From contig JADJPQ010000001.1 in the NCBI GenBank assembly GCA_016713175.1, positions 62,001 through 126,000 of the forward strand: DNA of 64,000 nt. The letters are read 5' to 3'. This DNA is from Planctomycetota bacterium (GTDB taxonomy: Bacteria > Planctomycetota > UBA1135 > UBA2386). Within the stretch, counting starts at the first letter, position 1. Every line of letters begins with the position of its first letter. The notes under the pieces were generated by a model, which was not told where the DNA came from, did no database searches, and worked only from the letters and a program-made list of their open reading frames with translations. The translations under genes and the position numbers were made by a program. Below are positions 1 to 9,951 of the stretch, in pieces.

Positions 1-51
1 GGTCTGGTGGCGCCGGATCAGGTCTTCGAACGCGACACGCGGGTCGGGCAT
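1..51 (-). CDS. Possible ECF sigma factor, N-terminal fragment
   Basis: Reading leftwards from an ATG at 51, the frame stays open to the window edge and begins MPDPRVAFEDLIRRHQT. An acidic, helical opening of the form DLIRRH is typical of region 2 of extracytoplasmic-function sigma factors, where the first helix often reads as 'A-F-x-x-L-(I/V)-x-R-H'. Only 17 residues are visible, so the family call is a guess from a short motif. The frame is also open further upstream of the ATG, so the start is not certain. It would be transcribed divergently from the secreted glycosidase-like gene at 155. Confidence 0.4.
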   Translation of the reverse strand, partial: MPDPRVAFEDLIRRHQT

Positions 52-154
52 CGGATCGGTGGCAACGGCGAACGCGGTGGACACGCCAGGTGGATCGCCT
101 GGCAGCGGGAAAGCTATTCGGGGAAGCCCAGGTTTCTGCCGATAGGCGACGCCG

Positions 155-1462
155 ATGGGACTGATCGTTCGCACCTGGATCGCTGCGGCCGTTGCCATGG
201 CCGGCATGCCGTTGGCCCAGGACCCCACGCCGTATCCGACGGTCGGGAAGAAGGGCCTGCAGGTGCAGATGACCGACGATGCGTTGGCGCTCGGGCTCGG
301 CCATGCGCTGGTCGAATGCGATCTGGCCGAGCTGATCGATCTCGACGGCGGCGCCGATGCGACACCGTTCGTCGATGGCGGTCGCACCTGGCACTTCACC
401 ACTGCCGCGCTGCAGATCCTCGATCGCAGGATCGCGCCGCTGGCGCGGAAGGGCATCGTCGTGACGGTGCAACTGCTGGCCGCACGCTCGACGAAGGCCC
501 TGCAGGCGCGCTGCGTGCTGCATCCGGATCAGGACCCGGGTGGTCCGCGTTCGTTCTGCGCGTTCGATTCGGTGACGCCGGATGGCAAGGCCTTCCTGCG
601 TGCGGCAGCCCGCTTCCTGGCGACGCGCTGGCTCGAGATCGAAGGACGCGGCCGGGTCTGGAATTGGATCGTCGGCAGCGAGGTCAACGCCCACTGGGAC
701 TGGTACAACATGGGCCGTTGTTCGCCCGAACGGGCGATCGAGGCCTACGAACAGGCGATCCGCATCGTGCACGGTGCGGTCACGTCGGTCAGTGCGAATG
801 CGCGCGTCTACGTCGGACTCGGCCACCGTTGGACATCGCGGCCCAATGTCGACCAGATGCTGGGCATCGCCGCTCGCGACTTCCTGGATCGCTTCGCGTC
901 GCTGGTCCACGAGCGTGGTGACTTCGGCTGGCACTTGGCGTTGCGGCCGACTTCCGAGGATCCGTTCGATCCGCGGTTCTGGAACGGCATTGCCGCCAGT
1001 GATGAGGCCGACACGCCACTGGTCACGCTGCGCAATCTGCCGGTGCTGATGCGGCATCTGGCCAGCCCCGACCTCGCGTGGCGCGGGCAGCCGCGGCGGG
1101 TGTTGCTCGATGCAGTGACGTTCCACTGTGGCGACGGCCGCAATGCCGAAGAACTGCAGGCGGCGGCGTTCGCGGCGGCGTGGCAGATCGTGCAGCAGAT
1201 CGATGGCATCGACGCCATGATCCTGCGGCGGCAGGTCGACCACCGTCACGACGGCGGTTTGCGCTGCGGCCTCTGGGCCAGGAAGAGCGGTTCGACCGCC
1301 GATCCGGAAAGGCAACGCAGCCTGTGGACGGTGTTCCGCGCCGCGGGCACGGCGGAATGGCAGCAGACGGTCGCGTTCGCGCTGCCGATCCTGCGCCTGC
1401 AGAACTGGCAACAGTTGACTCCGGCGGTGCATGAGTCGCTGCCCGCGCAACCGCCGCGCTGA
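155..1462 (+). CDS. Secreted DUF5722 glycoside-hydrolase-like protein
   Basis: This 435-residue protein has a signal peptide (hydrophobic residues 3-21 ending at a plausible AQ cleavage site). The rest resembles DUF5722, a family of predicted TIM-barrel glycosidase-like proteins of unknown substrate. The diagnostic stretch is W-N-W-I-V-G-S-E-V-N followed by WDWYNMG at about residues 168-187. Glu176 sits where clan GH-A glycosidases carry the acid/base glutamate after a strand, so a catalytic role is plausible. A second conserved region near residue 317 (VLLDAVTFHCGDG) leads into the last strands of the barrel. DUF5722 proteins are usually longer, so this is a compact member. It stands alone, 85 bases before the antiporter gene. 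Function beyond a carbohydrate-active fold cannot be assigned. Confidence 0.75.
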   Translation: MGLIVRTWIAAAVAMAGMPLAQDPTPYPTVGKKGLQVQMTDDALALGLGHALVECDLAELIDLDGGADATPFVDGGRTWHFTTAALQILDRRIAPLARKGIVVTVQLLAARSTKALQARCVLHPDQDPGGPRSFCAFDSVTPDGKAFLRAAARFLATRWLEIEGRGRVWNWIVGSEVNAHWDWYNMGRCSPERAIEAYEQAIRIVHGAVTSVSANARVYVGLGHRWTSRPNVDQMLGIAARDFLDRFASLVHERGDFGWHLALRPTSEDPFDPRFWNGIAASDEADTPLVTLRNLPVLMRHLASPDLAWRGQPRRVLLDAVTFHCGDGRNAEELQAAAFAAAWQIVQQIDGIDAMILRRQVDHRHDGGLRCGLWARKSGSTADPERQRSLWTVFRAAGTAEWQQTVAFALPILRLQNWQQLTPAVHESLPAQPPR

Positions 1463-1547
1463 GCTCTGCAGTCGGCGACTGCAACCCGGTCGACCGGATC
1501 AGCGACTGCGCTGGCTTGTCGGCCTGCCAGCCGCCACGATCTGATCA

Positions 1548-3560
1548 GTGCTCGAACCGGTCCTGCTCGAACTCGCGCTGCTGTTCGCGTTGTGCGTCGC
1601 CGTAGCAGTCGTCTTCGTACGACTGCGGCTCCCGCCGATCGTCGGCTTCCTGGTCACCGGCGCGCTGGTCGGCCCGTACTCGATCCGGCTGGTCGAGCAC
1701 GAGGACATGGTCCGGCAGCTCGCCGAGGTCGGCATCGTCGTGCTGTTGTTCACGGTCGGCCTCGAGATCCCGTTGGGCCAGTTCGGCCGCCTGCGCCGCG
1801 CCATCGCCATCGGCGGCGGTCTGCAGATCGCGATCACGACGACGGCGGCGGCGTTGGCCTGCTGGCTCGGTGGCCTGACGTGGAATCAGGCGGTGTTCCT
1901 GGGCTTCCTGCTGAGCCTGTCCAGCACCGCGGCGGTCACCAAGGTCCTGGTCGACCACGGCGAGTTCGCCTCGCCGCATGGGCGGCTGGCCATGGCGATC
2001 AACGTCGCGCAGGACCTCGCGGTCGTGCCGATGGTGCTGTTGATTCCGCTGCTGGCAGGAACGCCGAGCGGTGCTGCCGCTGCCGCCGGAACCACCGGCT
2101 CCGGCTGGCGGACGTTGACCAATCTGCTGCAGCTCGGCGTCGTGCTGGTGCTCGCCCGTGTGCTGATCCCGCGCATCCTCGACCTGGTTTGTCGGACGCG
2201 CAGCCGTGAACTGTTCGTGCTGACGCTGGCGACGTTCTGCCTGACCCTGGCGGTGGTGACCGCGCATCTGGGGTTGTCGCTGGCGCTCGGCGCGCTGCTG
2301 GCCGGCATGCTGCTGGCGGATTCCGATTACCACGGTCAGGCGATGGCCGAGGTCGAGCCGTTCCGCGACGCGCTGGCGAGCCTGTTCTTCGTGTCGATCG
2401 GCATGCTGTTCGACTGGCGGACGATCGTCGACAGCCCGGGCTTGGTGACGATCGCGCTGTTGGCGGTGCTGGCCGGCAAGACCGGGGTCGTGCTGCTGGC
2501 GGCGCGCGTGCTCGGCCAGCCGTTCTGGGTGCGGTTGCGGGCGGCGCTGGTGCTGGCCCAGGTCGGCGAGTTCTCGTTCGTGCTGGTCCAGGTCGGGGCC
2601 GGCACCGACGTGCTGCCCGAACGCGCCGAGCGGATCTTCCTGGTCGTCGCAGTGCTGTCGATCGCGTCGACGCCGCTGTTGTATGCGCTGGGCCAGGCGC
2701 TGTTGGCCCGTCGGCGGCATCACCACGACACCGGGCGCGAACGCGATCCGTCGCGACTCGAGGGCCATGCGATCGTCGTTGGCTACGGCCCCACCGGCCG
2801 CACGGTTGTCGCCGCGCTGCAGAGCCTGGGCCTGCCGGTGATCGTCGCCGAGATGAACGCCAACACGGTGAAGATCGAAAAGGCGGCAGGAGTGCCGATC
2901 GTGCTCGGCGATGCGACGCGCGTGCCGGTGTTGCGGCAACTCGGCATCGAACGGGCGAACCTGCTGGTGCTGGCGGTCAACGACACGGCGGCCGCGGCGC
3001 GCACCGCCCAATTGGCGCGGCAACTGGCGCCGCAGGTGCACGTGTTGGCGCGGTCGGTCTACATCGGCGAAGTGGCGGGACTGCGGCAGGCCGGCGTGCA
3101 CGAGGTAGTGCCCCAGGAACTGGAGGCGTCGATCGAGATCCTGGTGCGCGTGCTGCGGCAGTTCCTGGTCGCTGACGACGAGATCGGCCGGCGCGTGCGC
3201 GAGGTCCGCGACCAGGTGGATGCCGGTGGCAAGGCCGCGCCCCTCGGCCCACGCGATCTCAGCAAGATCATCGAATTCGTGCCGGGCATCGGTCTGGCCG
3301 TGCATCGCGTCGATGCCGCGGCCGCAGCCTGCGGTCGTTCGCTCGCCGAGGTGGGCGTGCGCCGCAACACCGGTTGCAGCGTCGTCGCGGTCCGGCGCCA
3401 TGGCGTCAACCTGCCGATCGTCACGCCTGAGACCGCGCTGCAGGCCGACGACATCGCGGTGCTGATCGGGCCCGAAGTGCGTTTGCCGGACGCGGCGGCG
3501 ATGTTCCAGGCACCGGTTGCGCCGTCGCCGGTGGTGTCGCAGGATCCGCTGGCCCAATGA
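1548..3560 (+). CDS. Kef/YbaL-type cation:proton antiporter with RCK domains
   Basis: A 670-residue inner-membrane protein of the CPA2 family. Residues 1-390 form the Na+/H+-exchanger domain: about 11-12 hydrophobic segments, an LSSTAAVTKVL stretch and the QD motif in INVAQDLAVVPMV, as in KefB, KefC and YbaL. From about residue 405 there is a TrkA-N (RCK) nucleotide-binding domain with the glycine motif GYGPTGRTV, followed by a TrkA-C domain at about residues 575-655 containing a GLAVHRVD-like segment. Such proteins expel K+ in exchange for H+ under ligand control by NAD(H) or glutathione adducts; the substrate here is inferred, not shown. The start is a GTG at 1548, which lies directly before the first hydrophobic helix. 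The stop codon overlaps the next gene (ATGA), so the two are probably translated together. Confidence 0.9.
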   Translation: MLEPVLLELALLFALCVAVAVVFVRLRLPPIVGFLVTGALVGPYSIRLVEHEDMVRQLAEVGIVVLLFTVGLEIPLGQFGRLRRAIAIGGGLQIAITTTAAALACWLGGLTWNQAVFLGFLLSLSSTAAVTKVLVDHGEFASPHGRLAMAINVAQDLAVVPMVLLIPLLAGTPSGAAAAAGTTGSGWRTLTNLLQLGVVLVLARVLIPRILDLVCRTRSRELFVLTLATFCLTLAVVTAHLGLSLALGALLAGMLLADSDYHGQAMAEVEPFRDALASLFFVSIGMLFDWRTIVDSPGLVTIALLAVLAGKTGVVLLAARVLGQPFWVRLRAALVLAQVGEFSFVLVQVGAGTDVLPERAERIFLVVAVLSIASTPLLYALGQALLARRRHHHDTGRERDPSRLEGHAIVVGYGPTGRTVVAALQSLGLPVIVAEMNANTVKIEKAAGVPIVLGDATRVPVLRQLGIERANLLVLAVNDTAAAARTAQLARQLAPQVHVLARSVYIGEVAGLRQAGVHEVVPQELEASIEILVRVLRQFLVADDEIGRRVREVRDQVDAGGKAAPLGPRDLSKIIEFVPGIGLAVHRVDAAAAACGRSLAEVGVRRNTGCSVVAVRRHGVNLPIVTPETALQADDIAVLIGPEVRLPDAAAMFQAPVAPSPVVSQDPLAQ

Positions 3561-4741
3561 GCAAATACACCGTCCTGGCGGTGGTCTGCATCGCCGCTTC
3601 GATCGTGCTGATCGCGCTCCGCCGCGAGTCGGCGCCGGCGCCGGTCGTCGTCCGCTTCGCCAGTTACAACGCCGCGCTGAACCGCGAACATGCCGGCGCG
3701 CTGCTCGCCGAACTACGCGGTGGCGCCAGCCAGACCGCGCGGCAGATCGCCGAGGTCGTGCAGCGTCAGGAAGTCGATGTGCTGCTCTTGTGCGAACTGG
3801 ACCGCGACGACGCCGGCGAGGCGGCGCGGGTGTTCGCGCGGGAGTACCTGGCGGTGTCGCAGAATGGCCAGCGCGCGATCAGTTTTCCGTTCGTGTTCGC
3901 CGGTCCGGTCAACACCGGCGAGCCGTCGGGGCGGGATCTCGATGGCGATGGCCGGAGCGACGGGCCGGGCGATGCCTACGGTTTCGGTCGGTTTCCGGGG
4001 CAATATGGCATGGCGCTGTTGTCGCGGCATCCGATCGGCGAACACCTGATCCGGACGTTCGGTTCGTTGTCGTGGTCGGCGATGCCCGGCGCGCTGCGGC
4101 CCAACGGTTTCTGGAGCGACGAGGTGTGGGGGCGGCTGCGGCTGTCGTCGAAGAGCCATTGGGACGTGCCGATCCAGGTGCTGGGGCGGACGATCCATGT
4201 GCTGTGCTCGCATCCGACGCCGCCGGCATTCGATGGTCCCGAGGATCGCAATGGCTGCCGCAATCACGACGAGATCCGCTTCTGGGTCGATTATCTGACC
4301 GCCGGGCGCGACGGCTGGATCGTCGACGATGCCGGTCTGCAGGGGGGCCTGGCCGCCGAGGAGCCGTTCGTGCTGATGGGTGACCTCAATTGCGATCCGG
4401 TCGATGGCAGCTCGCGGCGGCAGGCTCTGGCGGACTTGCTGGCGCACCCGCGGGTGCAGGATCCGGCGCCACGCAGTCAGGGTGGTGTCGAACAGGCGAC
4501 CAGGCAGTGGGGCGTCAATGCCGAGCACCGCGGTGACCCGGCGCTCGACACCGGGGACTTCGGCGATGAGCCGCCGCGCGGCCCCGGCAACCTGCGGGTC
4601 GACTATGTGCTGGTCGGCCGGCCGCTGCGGCCGGTGCAGTCGGCGGTTTTCTGGCCGCAGGGATTCGAGTCGACGCTGGCTCTGGTGGCGGCGTCGGATC
4701 ACCGCTTGGTGTGGGTCGACGTCGACGTGCGCCGGCAGTGA
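3557..4741 (+). CDS. Membrane-anchored endonuclease/exonuclease/phosphatase-family protein
   Basis: This 394-residue protein starts with a short hydrophobic segment (residues 5-23) that should act as an uncleaved anchor or a signal peptide. The remainder is an EEP-fold (DNase I-like) domain. Visible hallmarks are the opening strand FASYNAALN near residue 35, the metal-binding glutamate in VLLLCELDR near 79, the MGDLNCDP motif near 274 and the closing SDHRLVW motif near 380. EEP proteins cleave phosphodiester or phosphomonoester bonds in nucleic acids, inositol phosphates or sphingolipids. Export suggests an extracellular nuclease or lipid phosphatase, but the substrate is not evident. The insertion DLDGDGRSDGPGDA near residue 130 looks like a calcium-binding loop. 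The ATG overlaps the antiporter stop by four bases. Confidence 0.85.
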   Translation: MSKYTVLAVVCIAASIVLIALRRESAPAPVVVRFASYNAALNREHAGALLAELRGGASQTARQIAEVVQRQEVDVLLLCELDRDDAGEAARVFAREYLAVSQNGQRAISFPFVFAGPVNTGEPSGRDLDGDGRSDGPGDAYGFGRFPGQYGMALLSRHPIGEHLIRTFGSLSWSAMPGALRPNGFWSDEVWGRLRLSSKSHWDVPIQVLGRTIHVLCSHPTPPAFDGPEDRNGCRNHDEIRFWVDYLTAGRDGWIVDDAGLQGGLAAEEPFVLMGDLNCDPVDGSSRRQALADLLAHPRVQDPAPRSQGGVEQATRQWGVNAEHRGDPALDTGDFGDEPPRGPGNLRVDYVLVGRPLRPVQSAVFWPQGFESTLALVAASDHRLVWVDVDVRRQ

Positions 4742-4757
4742 CGCGTCGCGAGGCCAG

Positions 4758-6254
4758 CTACTGCCCGACGCCGTTCTCGCGCAGCAGGGTCATGGCCCGG
4801 GTGATTGCGGCCTCGTGCGGGAAGCCGACGGTGAACGGTCGTCCGGGCCAGTAGTGCAGCTTCGGTTGTGCCGGTGCCGCCGCGATCGCGCGGCGCAGCC
4901 AGGTGAGTCCTGCCGCGCGATCGTCACCGCCGGCCAGGAACAGTTCGCGGCCGATCGCCGCGAACACGTCGGCAAGCTCGGTTTCCAGCAACGGATGGAA
5001 CGGTGCGTCGGCGGTCGCCGCTTCGATCTTTGCGGCCGCGAAGCGGCAGGTGCCGAGCGACGGGTTCTCCTTGCGCACCGAGTCGATCGCGATCTGCAAG
5101 GCCTGCTGGTGCTCGCCTGACCGCGACAATGCGGTGCGCTGCGGGACGAAGCCGCCATCCTCGGTGCCGACGATGTCGTAGACGCGCATCGCCCCCAGCA
5201 TCGTCGGCGCGGCCGGCAGTTCGATCGTCTTGTTGGCCCTGGCACCCTCGAGCCATGTCGGATGGAACGTCACGTTGCCGCTGCTGTCCACCGCCGCGAT
5301 CTCGACCGCCCAAGGCGTGCCGTCGTCGTGGCCAAGCCGCGTCAACGTCAGTTCATGCCGATTCTCGGTACCCGCGACCGGCCGGGACTGCACGTCGACG
5401 CCCGCTGGCTTGCCGGCCAGCGCCGTGGTCAGGAACTCGACGACGCGGCGTTGATATTGACCGTCATGCGTCAGCAGCGAATGCGGTGCGTGGCCGGTGC
5501 CGGGCAGCAGATGGATCTGCTTTGGGCCGCGGGCCGCCGCGGCGGTGCGCAAGAACACCCGGAAATCGACCTCGCCTTCGTCGACGCCGCAGAGCAGCAG
5601 CATCGGCATCGTCAGATCGCGGATGTTCTCGTCGGGCTCGATGCCCTCGGGTAGTCCGGCGAACTCGATCAGCCCGGCCTGGATCGCCGACAGCGCGCCA
5701 TCGCCACCGGTACCGGCCCGCAGGTTGTCGCGCGGGCCGGGGATGTTCTCGAGCACCAGCGCCGCGCAGCCGCCCTGCGTTCGCGCCGCGTACAGCGCCG
5801 CGACGCTGCCGAGCGAGAGGCCGTACCAGGCGATCTTGTCGGCGGCGACGTCCTTGCGTTCGTGCAGCCAGCCGAGCAGATGGCGGGTGTCGTGGATGAC
5901 ACCGCGGATCGTCGGTTCGCCGCGACTCTTGCCGTAGCCACGGTAGTCGAACACGACGACGTTGAGGCCGCCGTCGTGCAGGAACCGGTAGTACGGATGC
6001 AGCATGCTGGCGTTGCTGACGTTGCCGTGGAACAGCACCACGGTGCGGCCGGCGGCGGCAGGGTGCGGGATGAACCAGCCGGTCAGCGATGCGTCGCTGC
6101 CGACATCGATCGCGAACGGTTCGGCGACGAGGCCGAGATCGGCTGGTTCGGCGAGCCAGCGCGGGTCCGGCTTCAGGAAGCGCCTGCTGAGATCGTCGCC
6201 GACCGTGCTGCAGGCGGTGGCGAACAGGAGGGACAGGGCGACGCACGAACGCAT
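4758..6254 (-). CDS. Alpha/beta-hydrolase lipoprotein
   Basis: A 498-residue lipoprotein: the signal peptide ends in LLFATAC, making Cys15 the lipidation site. Residues 60-280 are an alpha/beta hydrolase of the BEM46/YfhR type. The oxyanion segment VVLFHGNVSN is near residue 72, VFDYRGYGKS near 101, and the nucleophile elbow GLSLG is at 145-149 with Ser147. The acid lies in LLCGVDEGEVD and the catalytic His in GTGHAPHSLL. The C-terminal 220 residues are not recognised; they contain a beta-rich part (about 310-380) and an alpha-helical part (about 390-498) that could be a repeat. Substrate unknown; the protein is probably periplasmic. It converges with the EEP gene, with 16 bases between the stop codons. 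Confidence 0.85.
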   Translation of the reverse strand: MRSCVALSLLFATACSTVGDDLSRRFLKPDPRWLAEPADLGLVAEPFAIDVGSDASLTGWFIPHPAAAGRTVVLFHGNVSNASMLHPYYRFLHDGGLNVVVFDYRGYGKSRGEPTIRGVIHDTRHLLGWLHERKDVAADKIAWYGLSLGSVAALYAARTQGGCAALVLENIPGPRDNLRAGTGGDGALSAIQAGLIEFAGLPEGIEPDENIRDLTMPMLLLCGVDEGEVDFRVFLRTAAAARGPKQIHLLPGTGHAPHSLLTHDGQYQRRVVEFLTTALAGKPAGVDVQSRPVAGTENRHELTLTRLGHDDGTPWAVEIAAVDSSGNVTFHPTWLEGARANKTIELPAAPTMLGAMRVYDIVGTEDGGFVPQRTALSRSGEHQQALQIAIDSVRKENPSLGTCRFAAAKIEAATADAPFHPLLETELADVFAAIGRELFLAGGDDRAAGLTWLRRAIAAAPAQPKLHYWPGRPFTVGFPHEAAITRAMTLLRENGVGQ

Positions 6255-6469
6255 CGCGGCACGATACGCGGCGGTGCGCTGGATCTCACCTGCGCGTCGT
6301 GACCTGCGACCGGCCGCGGGGCCGCCGGTCGTTCGCCATCGCTCGCAACGACGCAGCGGTCAACCACGGGATCGTGCCGCTCGCGTGCGTGCAGTGGCGT
6401 GCGATCGAGCGCGTGGGCGCACACCGGTTGCCGTTGCCAGCGACCGTGCCGCGGCGTCGACTGGACCGC

Positions 6470-9400
6470 TCAACCCCGATGGTGCGGCAACGCGGTCTTC
6501 GGCGCCGGTCCAGGCGCTTCGGTCTGGTAGCGGGCCTCGGCACGCGGCAACAATTCGGGCACCGGGCCGGCAGGCTGCAGGTGCACATCGAGCTGCGGGA
6601 ACGGTATGGCGATGCCGTGCTCGCCGAACAGTCGCAGGATCCGGCGGTTGACGTCGGTCAGCATGTCCGAGTGCTCGTCGAAGTCGTCCTCGTGGACCCG
6701 CAGCCGCAGCGTCAGCGAGCTGTCGCCGAACGCGGCGAACACCGCGTTCGGCGGCGGTTCCGCCAGCACGAACGGGCATTCGCGCGCCGCCTGTTCCAGC
6801 AACCGCAGCGCCAGGTCGACGTCCGCGCCGTAGGCGATGCCGATCTGCAGCGTCGAGCGGACCACCGGATCCGACAGCGTCCAGTTCACGAACCGCCCGG
6901 TGATGAATTCCTTGTTGGGCACCACCAGTTCCTTGCGATCCCAGTCCTGGATCGTGGTCGCGCGGATCCGGATGCGCGTGACGCGGCCGACGACGTCACC
7001 GACCGCGACGATGTCGCCGACCCGCGCCGGGCGTTCGAACAGCAGGATCAGGCCCGACACGAAGTTGGCGAAGATCTCCTGCAGACCGAAACCGAGTCCG
7101 ACCGAGATCGCCGCGACCAGCCACTGCACCTTGCTCCAGCCGATGCCGACTGCGGAGAACGCCAGCGTGATGCCGGCGATGACCAGCAGGTAGCGCAGCA
7201 GCGTGGTGATGGCGTGCCGTTCGCCGGCGGCCATCTGCAGGCGACGCAGCAGCAGCAGCTCGACCAGGGCCGGCAGGTTGCGGGCGGCGACGCCGGCCAT
7301 CGCCAGCACGCCGGCGGCCAGCAGCAGGTCGGCGAGCGACACGATCCGCGGCGGCGTCGACGCATCGTCATGCCACAGTTCGATCCGGCGCAACGCCCCG
7401 AGGGCGGGCAACACATCGACCCAGATCGAGAACGCGGCCGCGACGACGGCGACCAGCACGGTCAGACGCAGCAGCGTCTGGGTCTGCAAGGTCAGGGTGG
7501 TCGGGTCCGCGCCGGCGTCGGTGGCCGTGGCTGCGTCCGGGCTGGCGCCGGCGAGCGCCTGGGCGAAGCGTTGGCGTTGCAAGCGGATCCGGACCAGCAG
7601 CAACGCGCGGGCGGCGAGTTCATAGACGACAACACCAGCCAGCACCAAGGCGACGGTGTGTTGCAACCGGCGCGCGAGTTGCAACGCGGTGTACTCGTAG
7701 CCGAGCAACGCCATGCCCAGGAACACTGCGGGCGTGCCGACGCCGAGCAGGAACCACGTGCGTGGCAGTCGGCCAAGCAGTGAATCGCGCAGCGCCGGAT
7801 CGGCTGGCAGGCCCGTTCGCGGCTGCAGCACGCGCCAGAACGCGACCAGCATCAGCAGCAGCATCGGGATCAGCAGCAGACGACCGAGGCCGCCGAGCCA
7901 GTCGTCGTCGCCACGGTGTTCGAGAGCGCCGAGCAACGCCGCCAGCGGGAACGCCGGCAACAGCAACAACGGCAGGTTGGCGCGCAGGGCGCGCAGCGCC
8001 GCCGGTGGCCAGCCGAAGTGGGTTTCGGCGAGACCGTCCGGCCGGACCAGGGCGCGCAGCAGCAGCACGATCCACAGAAACCACGCCGCGTGCTGCAGAC
8101 CCACGGCCACCGCCTTGCCGAAATCCGGGCAATCGGCGGTGACGCCGATGCGCCAGCCGAGCAGCCACATCAACAGCGGCCACGGCGCGGCCAGCAGCAG
8201 CGTGTCGATCAAGGCCAACGTCGTCGGCAGGAACGTCGTGCCGCCGCCGCGCACCGTGGCGGCGTGCGTCCGCAGCCGGCGATGCAGGAACGGCGCGGTG
8301 GCGAGCATCAACAGCGCCGACACGACCAGCACCAGCGACCAGGGTGCGGCCAGCAAGCCATCGGTGGCTGCTGCGGCGGTCATGGCCCAGCCGTGGGGAT
8401 CGCCGAGCCAGCGCAGCGCCGCGCCGGTGGCGGCGAAATCGAAGGCCCAGACCGGCGGCGAACTACGGATCCACAGCACGTGTTCGTTGACGAACGAGCG
8501 GTACTCGAGCGCCAACGCCTCGATCTGCGTCCGGGCCGTGTCGATGTCGACCAGGGTGTCGACCAGGCGACCGAGCCCATTGCCCAGTTCCTGCAGCGTC
8601 TGCAACCGGGCATCGACCAGGCCGCGGATCTCGGCGCGCAGCCGCGGCAGTTCGGCGTCGTCGTCGGGGACGAACGGCGCCTGCTCGAGGCGCTGATCGA
8701 TCCAGCGTTCCGGGTTGGCGTGGATCGTGCGACGCAGGTCGGCGATCTCGAACGCACGTAGCTGCACGCGATCGAGCTGCGGACCGTCGGCTTGGCGGCG
8801 CTGCCGCAGCCGCTGCGAATCGTCGAGCGCAGCCCGCCGCTGCCGCAGCAGCGCGCCGATCGCGTCGGTCGGCCCGATGGCTTGCACCCGGGTGCGCAGA
8901 TCGGCGAAATCCTGCCGCAATTGCTGCAGTTCGCTCTGGGCGGTGTCGCGCCGATCCTCGGCGGTCTTGCGATCGGCGGCGAGCTTCGGCAGCTCGGTGG
9001 CCAGCGCGGCGTTCTCCTCGGCCAGCGTCGCCACCGGTCCGGCGACGTTGCGTGCCGCCTGCTGCTCGGCGGCGGCGCGCGCCTGTTCGGCGGCCAGCGT
9101 CCGCGCCTGCTGCAGGGCCGCCTGCAGCGCCTGGCCTTCTTCGCTGGCGATGCCGATCCGGCGCGCAGCGCGATCGCGCAGCGCCGCCAGCAGTTCTTCG
9201 GTCGCGTCGTAGTTGGTCTGTTCGGCCTGCGCCAGTTCGATCTCGGCCGTCGCCTGGCGGCGTTGCGCCAGCCAGACCGTGCGGCGGGCGGCCAACAACC
9301 GCGGGTCCGTGGCCGCATCGGTGAAGTTCACCGGCAGCGCGGCGAGCGCCTGCTGCGCTGCCGCCAGCCGGGTCGGGATCGTCGTGCGGCGATCGGCGCG

Positions 9401-9838
9401 ACGCGCGACTTCCTCGGCCAGCCGCGTCGCATCCTGATTGGCCGCCGCCAGTCGTTGCTGGTTGCGTTGCCACTCGATCTCCAGCTCGGCCACCGGTAGT
9501 CCCGGCCGCAGCTCGGCACGCGCCGTGGTTTCGGCCAATTCGGCCCGCACGGTTGCCAGTTCGGCCGGCGCCCGCTGCTCGTCCTGCTGCAGGCGGACGG
9601 TCTCGGCGCTGGCGCTTTCGGCCTGGCGCGCCAGTTCCAGCGCTCGTCTGAGCGCCTCGACCAGCGGCGCCTTGGACTCCGCCGCCAAGGCGGTGTCGCG
9701 TTCGAGCTGGTCGAGCCGCGCCGCGATCGCTGCCGGCGTGGCTTCGATGTCCGGCGACGGCTCCTGCGGCCGCGGTTCCTGCGCGGTCAGCAGGCCGAGC
9801 AGCAGGACAACACAGCCAGGAACGGCGAGTCGGATCAT
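6470..9838 (-). CDS. MscK/KefA-like mechanosensitive ion channel
   Basis: This large 1,122-residue protein has a signal peptide (MIRLAVPGCVVLLLGLLTAQ). A long, mostly coiled-coil periplasmic region follows (about residues 30-470), rich in Ala, Glu, Gln and Arg. Next comes a set of transmembrane helices (about 490-900). A canonical MscS domain closes the protein from about residue 905. The pore-helix signature GLGFGLQEIFANF and the following FERPARVGD, together with the beta-domain motif VVPNKEFI, are clearly MscS-family. The layout matches E. coli MscK, a large-conductance channel that opens under membrane tension to release solutes on osmotic downshock. The C-terminal tail after residue 1095 is Pro-rich. 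A gap of 215 bases separates it from the downstream hydrolase; upstream it diverges from the glycosyltransferase. Confidence 0.93.
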   Translation of the reverse strand: MIRLAVPGCVVLLLGLLTAQEPRPQEPSPDIEATPAAIAARLDQLERDTALAAESKAPLVEALRRALELARQAESASAETVRLQQDEQRAPAELATVRAELAETTARAELRPGLPVAELEIEWQRNQQRLAAANQDATRLAEEVARRADRRTTIPTRLAAAQQALAALPVNFTDAATDPRLLAARRTVWLAQRRQATAEIELAQAEQTNYDATEELLAALRDRAARRIGIASEEGQALQAALQQARTLAAEQARAAAEQQAARNVAGPVATLAEENAALATELPKLAADRKTAEDRRDTAQSELQQLRQDFADLRTRVQAIGPTDAIGALLRQRRAALDDSQRLRQRRQADGPQLDRVQLRAFEIADLRRTIHANPERWIDQRLEQAPFVPDDDAELPRLRAEIRGLVDARLQTLQELGNGLGRLVDTLVDIDTARTQIEALALEYRSFVNEHVLWIRSSPPVWAFDFAATGAALRWLGDPHGWAMTAAAATDGLLAAPWSLVLVVSALLMLATAPFLHRRLRTHAATVRGGGTTFLPTTLALIDTLLLAAPWPLLMWLLGWRIGVTADCPDFGKAVAVGLQHAAWFLWIVLLLRALVRPDGLAETHFGWPPAALRALRANLPLLLLPAFPLAALLGALEHRGDDDWLGGLGRLLLIPMLLLMLVAFWRVLQPRTGLPADPALRDSLLGRLPRTWFLLGVGTPAVFLGMALLGYEYTALQLARRLQHTVALVLAGVVVYELAARALLLVRIRLQRQRFAQALAGASPDAATATDAGADPTTLTLQTQTLLRLTVLVAVVAAAFSIWVDVLPALGALRRIELWHDDASTPPRIVSLADLLLAAGVLAMAGVAARNLPALVELLLLRRLQMAAGERHAITTLLRYLLVIAGITLAFSAVGIGWSKVQWLVAAISVGLGFGLQEIFANFVSGLILLFERPARVGDIVAVGDVVGRVTRIRIRATTIQDWDRKELVVPNKEFITGRFVNWTLSDPVVRSTLQIGIAYGADVDLALRLLEQAARECPFVLAEPPPNAVFAAFGDSSLTLRLRVHEDDFDEHSDMLTDVNRRILRLFGEHGIAIPFPQLDVHLQPAGPVPELLPRAEARYQTEAPGPAPKTALPHHRG

Positions 9839-9951
9839 CGGCAGGGTGCGAGCATAGCGGGGTCGGATGCGCGAACCGCGGCCCTGGTTTCGCGGCCAGG
9901 ACGCCGAACGCGATCGACCGGCATCGTCTTGCCGATAACCTGCAACAGCCC